Source: Pseudomonas putida (lineage in GTDB: Bacteria > Pseudomonadota > Gammaproteobacteria > Pseudomonadales > Pseudomonadaceae). From it: a stretch of 64,000 nt of DNA. The stretch spans positions 62,001-126,000 of the forward strand of contig NZ_JANHLD010000005.1 in the NCBI RefSeq assembly GCF_028682455.1, written 5' to 3'. The notes under the pieces were generated by a model. The model saw only the letters and a program-made list of their open reading frames with translations, searched no databases and was not told the DNA's origin. Below, in pieces: positions 9,038 to 17,900 of this stretch; position 1 is the first letter of the stretch, and every line of letters starts with the position of its first letter. Made by a program: the position numbers and the translations under genes.

Positions 9038-10098
9038 CTGGGCAACTGCACCTGCGGTTTGGTCGACACGAAGATCGCCCAACTGGACATGAACAGCGCG
9101 GCGATCAGCGGCCCGATCACGAAGCCGTTGAGGCCGAACACCGCAAGCCCCCCCAGGGTGGAAATCAGGATCAGGTAATCCGGCATCTTGGTGTCCTTGC
9201 CCACCAGCATCGGCCGCAACAGGTTGTCCACCAGGCCGATCACGAACACCCCGAAGGCGGCCAGCACCACCCCTTGCCACACCGCCCCGGTGGCCACGAA
9301 GTAGACGGCCACCGGCGCCCAGATGATCCCTGCCCCCACCGCTGGCAACAGGGAGAGAAAGGCCATGAGCACGCCCCAGACCAGCGGGCTGGGAATGCCG
9401 AGCACCCAGAAAATGATCCCGCCCAATGCGCCTTGGGTCACCGCCACCAACAGGTTGCCCTTGACCGTGGCACGGACCACCCGATTGAACTTGAGCTGCA
9501 GACGACGTTTTTGCTGCTCGGCCAACGGCACCGCAGTGCGGATTTTCCGCGCAAGCTCGGCACCGTCACGCAGAAAAAAGAACAGCAGGTACATCATCAC
9601 GGCAAAGCTCACCAGAAACTCGAAGGTGCCCTGGCCGAAGCTGAAGGCCTGAGTGGCAAAGAACTGGCTGCCCTGCATGGCGCCTTTGGTGATCTTGTCG
9701 CGCAAGCCTTCGAAATCCCCGACGCCCATGCGCTCCAGGCCATTCTGGACAAAGGTCGGCAGCATGTGCTGGAAGCGTTCGAGGTAACCGGCGATGTCCA
9801 GTTGGCCGCTTTCGATCTTCTGGTACAGCGCCGCGCCTTCCTGTACCAGCAGCGTACTGATGATGATCACCGGCAAGATGGCCATCACCAGGCACGCCAG
9901 CAAGGTCACCGCGGCCGCCAGGTTGCGTCGCCAGCCCAGGCGCAGCAGCAGGCGGCGCTGCATGGGCGCGAAGAGGATCCCGAGGATGACCGCCCAGAAC
10001 ACCGCGCCGTAGTACGGCAGCAGAATCCAGAAAAACGCGATGGTCACCAGGGTCAGGAGTAGAAGCAGGGCCTTGTGCTGCTGGGCGGTTTCGTTCAT
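9034..10098 (-). CDS. AI-2E family (PerM-like) membrane transporter
   Basis: Multi-pass inner membrane protein of 354 residues from the AI-2E/PerM family, whose members include exporters of autoinducer-2 or other small molecules; the substrate here is unknown. Hydrophobic helices occur near residues 15-55 and 65-85 and in a cluster after residue 145, separated by the long polar middle segment typical of the family. The ATG at 10098 (MNETAQQHK) has an AAGGAACGCCC ribosome site; an earlier in-frame start is less likely. It is divergent from trhP, and the shared 122-base region holds an ANR/FNR box. Its 3' end overlaps that of the TonB receptor gene. Confidence 0.85.
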   Translation of the reverse strand: MNETAQQHKALLLLLTLVTIAFFWILLPYYGAVFWAVILGILFAPMQRRLLLRLGWRRNLAAAVTLLACLVMAILPVIIISTLLVQEGAALYQKIESGQLDIAGYLERFQHMLPTFVQNGLERMGVGDFEGLRDKITKGAMQGSQFFATQAFSFGQGTFEFLVSFAVMMYLLFFFLRDGAELARKIRTAVPLAEQQKRRLQLKFNRVVRATVKGNLLVAVTQGALGGIIFWVLGIPSPLVWGVLMAFLSLLPAVGAGIIWAPVAVYFVATGAVWQGVVLAAFGVFVIGLVDNLLRPMLVGKDTKMPDYLILISTLGGLAVFGLNGFVIGPLIAALFMSSWAIFVSTKPQVQLPS

Positions 10099-10153
10099 GG
10101 GCGTTCCTTGGCTGTTCACAACATTAGTGCGCAGCCACTGCGCAAAAGTGCCC

Positions 10154-10167
10154 TTGATGCAGATCAA
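10154..10167. promoter_or_regulatory. ANR/FNR box, perfect TTGAT-N4-ATCAA
   Basis: The sequence TTGATGCAGATCAA is an exact match to the 14-base palindrome bound by the oxygen sensors FNR and ANR. Its centre lies about 41 bases before a possible trhP transcription start near 10202, with a TTAGCAT-like -10 element around 10189-10196. That is the classic activating distance. The mirrored distance to the permease gene is also workable, so either or both genes may respond. Confidence 0.6.
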
Positions 10168-10220
10168 TAGTCGCCGGCCGCAATAGCGTTAGCATCCGCG
10201 CCTTTTACCCCGACGCCATC

Positions 10221-11564
10221 ATGACCCTCCTCGCCAAACCCGAATTGCTCGCCCCTGCCGGCACCCTGAAGAACATGCGCTATGCCTTTGCCTATGGCGC
10301 CGACGCCGTGTATGCCGGCCAGCCGCGCTACAGCCTGCGTGTACGCAACAACGAGTTCGATCACGCCAACCTCGCGCTGGGTATCAAGGAAGCCCAGGCC
10401 CAGGGCAAGCGCTTCTACGTGGTGGTCAACATCGCCCCGCACAACGCCAAGCTCAAGACCTTCCTCAAAGACCTGGCACCGGTGATCGAGATGGCCCCCG
10501 ATGCGCTGATCATGTCCGACCCGGGCCTGATCATGCTGGTGCGCCAGCACTTCCCGCAGATGCCGATTCACCTGTCGGTCCAGGCCAATACGGTGAACTG
10601 GGCCAGCGTCGAGTTCTGGCGCAGCCAGGGACTGACCCGGGTGATCCTGTCGAGGGAGTTGTCGCTGGAGGAGATCGAGGAGATCCGCCAGCAGGTGCCA
10701 GAGATGGAGCTGGAAGTGTTCGTCCACGGCGCCCTGTGCATGGCCTACTCCGGTCGTTGCCTGCTCTCGGGCTACCTCAATCGCCGGGACGCCAACCAGG
10801 GCAGCTGCACCAATGCCTGTCGCTGGAAGTACAGCGCGACCCCGGCCAGCGAAGACGCCAGCGGCGACATCGTTCGTGAAGTACAACCGACCCTGGGTGT
10901 GGGTGCACCGACCGAGCAGGTTTTTCTGCTTCAGGAGAGCAATCGCCCGGATGAAGACATGCCGGCGTTCGAAGACGAGCATGGCACCTACATCATGAAC
11001 GCCAAGGACCTGCGTGCCGTGCAGCATGTCGAGCGCCTGACCCGCATGGGGGTGCACTCGCTGAAAATCGAGGGCCGGACCAAGTCGCACTTCTACTGCG
11101 CACGCACTACCCAGGTGTATCGACAAGCCATCGACGATGCCGTGGCAGGTCGTGCCTTCGACCGCAGCCTGATGCTCAACCTCGAGTCCCTTGCTCAACG
11201 CGGCTATACCGAAGGCTTCCTGCGTCGCCACGTGCATGATGAATACCAGAACTACCAGCGCGGCAACTCGGTGTCTGAGCGCCAGCAGTTCGTTGGCGAG
11301 CTGACCGGCGAGCGCGTCGATGGCCTGGCCGAAGTGCGCGTCAAGAACCGCTTTACCGTGGGCGATCACCTGGAACTGATGACGCCCCGTGGCAACTATC
11401 ACTTCGACCTGCATCAGTTGCGTGATCGCCAAGGGGACGCGGTCGAGGTGGCGCCGGGGGATGGGCACACGGTCTATCTGCCGATTCCCGAGCAAGTGGA
11501 CCTGGCGTTTGGCCTGCTACTCAAGGAGCTGGTGCACAGTGAGGGAGGGCCTGCACTGCGATAG
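10221..11564 (+). CDS. trhP: tRNA 5-hydroxyuridine synthesis protein TrhP (U32 family, YegQ)
   Basis: Radical-free U32 'peptidase' family protein that, with prephenate as the hydroxyl source in E. coli, makes 5-hydroxyuridine at the wobble position of tRNAs. The oxygen-dependent TrhO provides a parallel route. The 447-residue protein is nearly identical in many blocks to E. coli YegQ, for example PAGTLKNMRYAFAYGADAVY near residue 12 and the U32 signature EVFVHGALCMAYSGRCLLSG near 170. The conserved cysteines of that signature and NQGSCTNACRW are present and probably bind an iron-sulfur cluster. It lies behind an ANR/FNR box, which would fit a need for this route when oxygen is low. Monocistronic. 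Confidence 0.93.
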   Translation: MTLLAKPELLAPAGTLKNMRYAFAYGADAVYAGQPRYSLRVRNNEFDHANLALGIKEAQAQGKRFYVVVNIAPHNAKLKTFLKDLAPVIEMAPDALIMSDPGLIMLVRQHFPQMPIHLSVQANTVNWASVEFWRSQGLTRVILSRELSLEEIEEIRQQVPEMELEVFVHGALCMAYSGRCLLSGYLNRRDANQGSCTNACRWKYSATPASEDASGDIVREVQPTLGVGAPTEQVFLLQESNRPDEDMPAFEDEHGTYIMNAKDLRAVQHVERLTRMGVHSLKIEGRTKSHFYCARTTQVYRQAIDDAVAGRAFDRSLMLNLESLAQRGYTEGFLRRHVHDEYQNYQRGNSVSERQQFVGELTGERVDGLAEVRVKNRFTVGDHLELMTPRGNYHFDLHQLRDRQGDAVEVAPGDGHTVYLPIPEQVDLAFGLLLKELVHSEGGPALR

Positions 11565-11777
11565 CCTGCTGTCAGTCACACCCGGGCGGCTGGCGAGCCT
11601 GGTTGGACGAAGCGCGGCCAGAAAATTTACGGGGTTGACCGGTCCGATACGTCTTTATCTGAGTGGCCCGATAAATTTTTTTCACCAGGTACTGCAGTTT
11701 TTCGACACTCGTTCGTCTTATAGGGTGTGGGCAACAATTTTCACAGACCTGGACTGGCCACGAAAAGGAGTATTCGC

Positions 11778-12164
11778 ATGTACAACCAGCAGCAGTCGGT
11801 GATCGCCGACAGACCCAAGCACAAACCGCGACAAGCGTTGGCAAACAGAGCGGACGGCGGCGATACCGAGCGACCCGGCAACGAACACATTCGCGAGCTG
11901 CTTCGCTCGTACGGGCTGCGTACCAGCCTGATCCGCCTCAAGGTCATCGATGCCTTGCACATGGCAGACAGGAGCGGTCGCAGCATCGGTGTCCGCGGTG
12001 TGCACAGCCAGCTCGAACAGCTGGATATCCCGCTGTCGTTCCTCAGTGTGCGCGAGGTGCTCAAGCGCTTGTGCACCGAAGGCGTGATCAGCATGGGCAG
12101 TGACAAGTGCTACAGCCTCAATGCCGAGGCTCGCGACATTCTCGAGCACACCAACCCACGCTGA
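11778..12164 (+). CDS. Fur-like winged-helix regulator lacking the metal-binding domain
   Basis: Small predicted DNA-binding protein of 128 residues. Residues ~40-115 (LLRSYGLRTSLIRLKVIDAL ... VREVLKRLCTEGVISMGSDKCYSL) resemble the N-terminal winged helix of Fur-type regulators, where the phrase 'R.T..R..V...L' is typical. The C-terminal dimerisation domain with its His/Cys metal ligands is absent; the protein stops shortly after the wing. The first ~35 residues are polar and probably disordered. The ATG at 11778 has a clear AAAAGGAG site. Function, target and need for a metal are unknown; Pseudomonas annotations often call such proteins Fe2+/Zn2+ uptake regulators on weak grounds. Confidence 0.7.
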   Translation: MYNQQQSVIADRPKHKPRQALANRADGGDTERPGNEHIRELLRSYGLRTSLIRLKVIDALHMADRSGRSIGVRGVHSQLEQLDIPLSFLSVREVLKRLCTEGVISMGSDKCYSLNAEARDILEHTNPR

Positions 12165-12170
12165 GCGAAT

Positions 12171-12188
12171 GGCCGGCGAACGCCGGCC
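12171..12188. terminator. Inverted repeat between convergent genes, possible weak bidirectional terminator
   Basis: GGCCGGCG-AA-CGCCGGCC is a perfect hairpin between the Fur-like gene and the convergent small membrane protein gene. Neither side has a T tract, so it would be a weak intrinsic terminator at best. Confidence 0.4.
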
Positions 12189-12200
12189 ACGCAAGTTACC

Positions 12201-12389
12201 TCAAGGCTTGACCTTGCGGCGCATGATGCCGTTGACCACCACCACGGCAATGGCCACACCAATGGCAATGTACTGGAACACTTGCTCACTGATCGTTCCC
12301 TGCTTCTGCAGGTAGGACAGGCCGAGCATGATCCCCAGCACCAACAGGGAGATCAGAATGGAGTATTTCAGGCGTTGACCTTGAGTCAT
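12201..12389 (-). CDS. Small two-helix membrane protein, unknown function
   Basis: A 62-residue protein with two hydrophobic helices (about residues 9-27 and 37-55) joined by a short polar turn, and a basic C-terminal tail (MRRKVKP). I do not recognise a named family; similar hypothetical proteins are common in Pseudomonas. The ATG at 12389 follows AAGGATTAATCA, a good ribosome site, and codon use looks coding. It is transcribed alone, convergent with the Fur-like gene. No function is proposed. Confidence 0.72.
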   Translation of the reverse strand: MTQGQRLKYSILISLLVLGIMLGLSYLQKQGTISEQVFQYIAIGVAIAVVVVNGIMRRKVKP

Positions 12390-12534
12390 TGATTAATCCT
12401 TGCGACATCGGGGTAAAGCCCTGGGCGGGCCGTGCGCATCATACAACGCAGCCGGACAATTTCCTTCTTTTGCAGCCATCTGGCAGCTGAAACCATGGTG
12501 TTCCGACCTTCCCACGGACAAACGGACGATCACC

Positions 12535-12993
12535 ATGCTCACCTGCCGACTGCTCAGCAGCTTCGCCCTGCTGGCCTGTATCAATGCCCAGGCCATACCC
12601 ACCACTACACTCTCACCTGAACAACACCATGCCCTAGGCAAACAATTGGCCGAGACCGCCGGCGCCAGCCAATGGCAACAGCTTTGGCACCGCTCACGCC
12701 TGGCCGGCTACCTCGACAGCCAGCCGACGGGTGCCTACTTCACCCTGCCCCAGGCCGTGCTCCCCGAGGCCGCGCGCCTGACGTTGAGCGACCCGAGCGT
12801 AACCAGCGCCCTCAACCAGACCCAAGTGCTGTATCGCCGCGACTTCCCATCACAATCCATCGGCCGCCAGGGCGAGCGCCCTCTGAACGCCCTGTGCGTC
12901 CTCGTCGACTGGCGCACATTGCCCGAGCATGCGCTGGCCCGACCTGCCCCTTACCTGGGGCAAATCAGCCTGCTGCTGGCGCGCCCGTGCTGA
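12535..12993 (+). CDS. Secreted hypothetical protein
   Basis: A 152-residue protein with a clean signal peptide (cleavage likely after INAQA, residue 20), so it is probably periplasmic. I recognise no domain or motif. The ATG at 12535 was chosen because the signal sequence starts there; in-frame codons back to 12400 would add a polar leader with no family support. It precedes the Mor-like gene by 220 bases on the same strand; whether it belongs with that cassette cannot be told from sequence. Confidence 0.65.
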   Translation: MLTCRLLSSFALLACINAQAIPTTTLSPEQHHALGKQLAETAGASQWQQLWHRSRLAGYLDSQPTGAYFTLPQAVLPEAARLTLSDPSVTSALNQTQVLYRRDFPSQSIGRQGERPLNALCVLVDWRTLPEHALARPAPYLGQISLLLARPC

Positions 12994-13213
12994 CACTCAT
13001 GGGTTGCCGTACCTGGGCACCGCCGCCAGCGGACACCAACGGCAGAACAAGGGCCCTGGCGCAACGACGCATCGTTTTCCCATTTAAGCAGCCCATTAGA
13101 CCTACAGATCACATACACAAACCCTACCCTTCGTGCTGCGCTTGCAGCCTGTTGCGACCCGCCCGGATGTTCAAACATGGTGATGCCCAATCACTCTCCA
13201 CAAGGAAGTCATC

Positions 13214-13609
13214 ATGGAGCTACAGGACCTGGAACGCATCGACATCCACCAACTGCCCCACTCACTGCAAATGCTGGTCGGATGCCTGGGTATCGAGCAT
13301 GCCTACAACCTGACCTGCGCCTACGGAGGGCGTCCCAAATACATCCCCAAGCATCGCGAGCGCACCGCATTGGCCGAGGTCCTGCCGCCGGCGGCCCTGG
13401 ATGCCCTGATCAAGCAATATGCCGGCATGGCGCTGGAGATCCCCAAGGTCGACCATTTTCTTCGCCAGTTGCGCAATCAGCAGATCCAGCGCGAAAGCGC
13501 CGATGGCCTGTCGCGCAGCGTACTGGCCAACAAATACGGATTGAGCCTGCGCCAGATCGGCAACATCCGGCGCCAGGAAGGCGGCCAGACTCACAGCCTT
13601 GCAACCTGA
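13214..13609 (+). CDS. Mor-like transcription activator (phage Mu Mor/C family)
   Basis: A 131-residue protein with the layout of the Mor/C activators that turn on middle and late genes in phage Mu. The N-terminal dimerisation helices are followed by the strand YGGRPKYIPK (residues 36-45), matching the GGGQVYIPRG region of Mor, and a C-terminal helix-turn-helix in VLANKYGLSLRQIGNIRR (residues ~105-122). The ATG at 13214 is preceded by AAGGAAGTCATC. No phage structural, integrase or lysis genes surround it. Instead two DUF2589-type genes follow, so it may be a domesticated activator that controls them. Confidence 0.82.
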   Translation: MELQDLERIDIHQLPHSLQMLVGCLGIEHAYNLTCAYGGRPKYIPKHRERTALAEVLPPAALDALIKQYAGMALEIPKVDHFLRQLRNQQIQRESADGLSRSVLANKYGLSLRQIGNIRRQEGGQTHSLAT

Positions 13610-13634
13610 CCTGCCGACCAGAACACGCCTACCC

Positions 13635-13648
13635 GCACATTGATGTGC
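13635..13648. promoter_or_regulatory. Palindrome upstream of the first DUF2589 gene, candidate operator
   Basis: GCACATTGATGTGC is a palindrome with 6-base arms and a 2-base centre, lying between the Mor-like gene and the first DUF2589-type gene, 22 bases before its start. Mor binds an imperfect dyad next to the -35 region in phage Mu, so this could be an operator. It is too close to the start codon to be a standard activator site unless the transcript leader is very short, and it might act in the RNA instead. Confidence 0.3.
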
Positions 13649-13670
13649 ATTGACGATAAGGAAATGTCCC

Positions 13671-14330
13671 ATGGCTACAATCGATAACAGCTTGATCGGC
13701 TCGGTGTTGAACGCACTGCCGCTGGACCGGATGATTTCCGGCCCGCTGCAGGCAATGATTCAAGCCCAGACTTCGGCGAGCAAGTCCTACGCCGACTTCC
13801 TCATGGGCGTGTGCATCCAGAATGGCAAGGCGGTGTCCATCCAGTTCGACTACGACGAGACCATCACCAACGAGCAAGGGGTGTATCAGGGATCGGTATC
13901 GAAAAAGATGCAGGTCCCGCTGATCGCAGCGGTGACCCATCCGAACATCGCCATTGAAGAAGGCAGCATCGAGTTTGAGCTGACCATCAGCCAGCAGGCC
14001 GAGAGCGCCAGCGAAACAGCTGGCTCGGCGCGCTTTGGCGCATCGCTCGGCTGGGGGCCTTTCAAGCTGGATGTAAAAGGCCAGATCAGCCACAAATCCA
14101 GCCAGACCCGCAAGACCGATACCCGGGCCCGCTATGCGTTCAATACCAAGGTCCGCCGCCAGGACCCGCCGGAAGCCTTGCTGCGGGTGATCGACTTTCT
14201 CACCGAGGCTGCCACCAAGCCTGTGATGCTGCCCAACACGGCGCCCAGCAATCCCGGTCAGTTGCCTGCCGATAATGCCTTGCCGATGCCCGATCAGGCC
14301 GACACCCCACTCCCAATCCCGGCCCCTTGA
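13671..14330 (+). CDS. DUF2589-type protein
   Basis: Protein of unknown function, 219 residues. It shows the pattern I associate with DUF2589: an N-terminal helix with GPLQAMIQAQTSASKSYADFL (near residue 25), a middle beta-rich part with QVPLIAAVTHPNIAIEEGSI, and a C-terminal PPEALLRVIDFLTEA helix. A proline- and acid-rich tail follows. No signal peptide or membrane helix is visible, so it is probably cytoplasmic. The ATG at 13671 follows AAGGAAATGTCCC. It sits 61 bases after the Mor-like gene and a hairpin terminator separates it from its paralogue downstream. Confidence 0.75.
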   Translation: MATIDNSLIGSVLNALPLDRMISGPLQAMIQAQTSASKSYADFLMGVCIQNGKAVSIQFDYDETITNEQGVYQGSVSKKMQVPLIAAVTHPNIAIEEGSIEFELTISQQAESASETAGSARFGASLGWGPFKLDVKGQISHKSSQTRKTDTRARYAFNTKVRRQDPPEALLRVIDFLTEAATKPVMLPNTAPSNPGQLPADNALPMPDQADTPLPIPAP

Positions 14331-14368
14331 GTCAGCAGTCAATGGCCTTGCTTGATCGAAACCCACCC

Positions 14369-14396
14369 AGCCCCTTATCCATAAGGGGCTTTCTTT
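14369..14396 (+). terminator. Hairpin terminator between the two DUF2589-type genes
   Basis: AGCCCCTTAT-CC-ATAAGGGGCT is a perfect 10-base inverted repeat followed by TTCTTT. It looks like an intrinsic terminator after the first DUF2589-type gene and could make the second gene less abundant than the first. Confidence 0.75.
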
Positions 14397-14419
14397 GAGT
14401 ATTCATGGAGCGCGAACGC

Positions 14420-14986
14420 ATGGACAATCGCCCATCGAACAACGTCCCGATCACTTCCAGCGACTTGTGCGACATCACCCGCGGCCTGCAGGAAGCCGCA
14501 GCGGCCACCAATACGCTGATCGCCCAGCAATACATCAAGCTGTTCGACCAGTTCTTCGATTACGACGCCGAGGCGCTGGGCACGCCGATGAAAGCCAAGA
14601 TGGTCGAAGTGGCCATGGATGAGCAGCACCGGATGCAAATACCCTTGATTGCCCTGGTATCGCCCCGGGGGCTGGCCCTGGAACGCATGCAGGTCGATCT
14701 GTCGGTCAAGATCCTCAACACCGACAATGCCGAAGCGGCGCCAGGCCTGAATCACGAGCGTTTCTTCGTGACCCTGGGCGGGCAGAGCAAGCGCTGTGGC
14801 GAGGGGCGAGACCCCGACGAAGTGCAGATCCGCATGCAGTTCCAGGCCTGCGAGCCCCCGGAAGCACTCAACCGGCTCATCGAAGAGTACACCCACCTGA
14901 TCTCGCCCCGGCGCATGCCTGAGCCTGAACCTGCGCCAGGCACCGCCGACAGCAACGAGTTCATCGAAGCGGCGACCGTGCGCTAG
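14420..14986 (+). CDS. DUF2589-type paralogue of the preceding gene
   Basis: Protein of 188 residues, unknown function. It parallels its upstream neighbour: a helical start rich in alanine and glutamine (GLQEAAAATNTLIAQQYIKL), a beta-type segment QIPLIALVSPRGLALERMQVDL (matching QVPLIAAVTHPNIAIEEGSI in the neighbour), and the same ending motif PPEALNRLIEEYTHL before an acidic, proline-rich tail. It lacks the ~25-residue basic insert of the first protein. The start at 14420 has GGAG nine bases upstream; an ATG at 14405 would add five residues. The pair look like products of an old duplication and may form a complex. Confidence 0.68.
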   Translation: MDNRPSNNVPITSSDLCDITRGLQEAAAATNTLIAQQYIKLFDQFFDYDAEALGTPMKAKMVEVAMDEQHRMQIPLIALVSPRGLALERMQVDLSVKILNTDNAEAAPGLNHERFFVTLGGQSKRCGEGRDPDEVQIRMQFQACEPPEALNRLIEEYTHLISPRRMPEPEPAPGTADSNEFIEAATVR

Positions 14987-14995
14987 CGCTTCGTG

Positions 14996-17900
14996 TCAGA
15001 AATCCCGCTTGTAGAAGATATCCAGCGAACTTGCCACGCCGCTGGCCGCTTCCAGGTAGACCTTCTTGCTCAGCTTGTATCGCAAGGCAACCGTGTTGAC
15101 CGGCTCGAAAACCCCGACCCCATAACGCAAGCTCAAGCGCTCGGTCAGGTTGCCACTCGCCACTACGCTGGTGCTGGTACCACTGCCCTGGGTGTCGAGC
15201 TGGAAGTCTTCGATGCCCAGGCTTGAGGCCAGGCTGCCGGTGATCCCGGCGCTGCCGGCCAGGCCCAAGCCCAGCGCGGCTTCGGCCAGCATGTTGTTGT
15301 CCTCGCCGGTGGTGCCCAGGGGGCGCCCCAGTACCAGGTACGACAGAGCCTGCTCCTGGCTCATGGCCGGCTCGGAGAACACCTGGGTGGTCGGTTGCTC
15401 GGCGCTGCCGCTCAGGCGAATACCGGCGATCACGTCATCGGTCTGGCGAATGGCTTCGATATCCAGGTAGGGCTGGTCGATCGGCCCGGCGAACAACAGT
15501 CGCGCGCGGCGAATGGTCAAGCGTTGGCCATAGGCACGATAGCGACCATCGGCCAGGCTCAGTTCACCGCGGGTGTCGAGGTTGTCGCCAATATGCACAT
15601 GCCCCAGCAGGTTGGCCGTCAGGCCAAAGCCCGAGAACGACAGCTTGTCCTGGCCGACTTCGACATCGATGTCCATCGCGACCGCCATCGGTGGCTTGCC
15701 CTGTTCGGTCTGGTGGCCCACGATCACCGTGTCATCGGAGACCTTGACCGTCGAAGGCGGCAACTCGCGCACGGTGATCTTGCCCTTGGGCACCAGCACT
15801 TTGCCTGTCACTGCCAGCTTGTCGCCCTGCACGCTGATCTTGAGGTTTGGGGCAATCTCCAGCGCGGCATAGGGTTCGACGTTGACCGGCAGGCGCTGGC
15901 CCTGCAGCTGCAGGTCGACCGCCAGGGCCTGGGCCCAGCCAATCTGTCCGCGCAAGCTCCCCTCACCTGCTTCCCCGCTTTTCCAGGCGCCATTGAGCTG
16001 CACCTGCTCGCCGGCAATCAAGGCCTGGATGTTCAGGTCTTCCAGGCTGATCGGCAGTTCCGCACCGCTGACTTCGCCCCCGCTCAGGTTCAAGCTGCCA
16101 TTGACTTGTGGCCCAAGCAAAGTACCCGACAGCTGGCCACTGCCGTTGAGCTGGCCGGCCAGGCGTTCGACCATGGGGGCGAACGGCCGGGCAATGGCCA
16201 GGTCCAGGCCGCTCAGGCGGAAGGTGCCGGTCAACGGCTTGTTGCGGGCTACCGGGTCAAGCCGCGTCACCAGGGCCAGTTCGCCCAGGCGCTGGCCGCG
16301 AAAATCCAGGCGGGTGTCGACACGGCGTGGCGCCAGGGTGCTTTCCAGGCGCAAGGTCTGGTAAGGGAAGTCGAGCCATTGGCCTTTCTCTCGCAGCTTC
16401 AATGTCCCGCCGCTGGCATCCACCACCAGTGTTCCCTTGGGGCCACTGGCCGGCAGGTCCAGGTTGATGTCGGCATTCAGCTGTCCCTGCCAGGCAAAAT
16501 CCTTGGGCAACCATTGGGCCAGGCTCTGCAGCGGGAACTGCTTGAGGTGATAACGCAGGCGCGGCTCCGGGGCCAGGCGTTGGTCTTCACCGCACAGGCT
16601 GGCCTGCCCCGAGCGCCAGCAATGGGCACCGAAGTCCAGTTGCCCGCTGGCCAGGCGCTGCAGTTTTGCCGGTGCCTGCAAGCGCCAGTCCTGACCGCCC
16701 GCCTGAACCTGGCCAGTGGCCAGGCGGCCCCGCCAGTTGCCCTTGTCCAGCACCCCATCGGCACCCAGGTCGAGTTTGAGCTGCGGCCCATCCAGGGCCA
16801 GCTCCAGCTGCTGCTGGCGGATATCGCCACGGCCATTGACGGTGAGCTTGCCAAGCGGGGTGTCGCCCAGGCGAATGCCGCTGGCCTGCAGGTCGATCAC
16901 CGCCCGTTGTGCGCTGTCGAGTCGAGCGTCGAGCGTCAGGCGCTGTACGTGGTTATCGGCCTGGGCCAGTTGCTGGCCTTGCAAGGTCAACGTGCCCTGA
17001 GGCGCCTCCAGGGTACCCGCGACGTCCAGCTTGCCCTTGAGCTGGCCTTGCAGTTGCGGCCAGAGCTGGCCCAGGCGTGGCAGGTCGAGGTCGACCTGGC
17101 CGGCCAGGCGCTGCTGCAGGCTGCCGCTGCCGTTGATGTGGTTGTCGCCCAGGCGGATATCGAGCGTCCCCAGGGTCCAGGTCTTGCCGGCACCGGTGGC
17201 CACGGCCTTGAGTACCGCGGGTTGGCCGCGCAGGCGTCCCTTGAGGTCGAGGTCGGCATCGAGGCTGAGCTCGCCGTTTTTCATTTGCCCTTTGCTGCGC
17301 AACGGGCCCGCCAGTGTACCCGGCAGCTCGGCCAGCCAGTAGGCCGGGTTCAATGCCGAGAGTTCGAGGGCGGCATCCCAGGCCACAGCATCGGCGAACT
17401 GCACGCTGACGCTGCCGGCCAGCTTGCCTTGCCCGGCAGCGAGGGCCAGTTGTGGCAAGGCGATCTGTCCAAGGTCGCCCTTGAAGGGACTGCTCAGGCT
17501 GAAGGCACCCGCCGGCCCATCCAGGTCGCCATTGAACTGGCCCTGATAGTTGCCATCGCGATACTGCACCTGGCCATTGAAGCGGCGCAAGGTCACTTGG
17601 GGAGCTTGCTCCAGTGGATACAACCGCAGCCACGGAAAATCCAGCCAATCGACGGTAGCCTTGGCGCTCATGCCCTGCTGCCAATCGGCGCTGGCGGTAA
17701 GCTTGAGGTACTGCTCGGCGCTTGCGGTCAGGTCCAGGGCACCGAGTTGGGCCCCCTTGGCATCGACCTTGCCTTGCAGGTTCAGCCCCACCGGGCCTTG
17801 CTCGGCTGGCAGGCTGGCCGTGCCGAGCAGTAGATACCCGCGCTGCAGGTCGCCCTTGGCACTGAGGTCGAGGTTGGTCAGTTGCAGGGTATCTGGCAGA

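Noticed and set aside
12171..12188. Hairpin GGCCGGCG-AA-CGCCGGCC as a strong terminator
   Set aside because: No T tract on either side; kept only as a weak candidate.
13214..14986. The Mor-like cassette as part of an intact prophage
   Set aside because: No integrase, transposase, structural, lysis or attachment sequences occur on either side, and the flanks are ordinary chromosomal genes.
15395..17833. An 812-codon open frame on the plus strand
   Set aside because: It is fully antisense to tamB, whose sequence is clearly real. Composition is that of a shadow frame.
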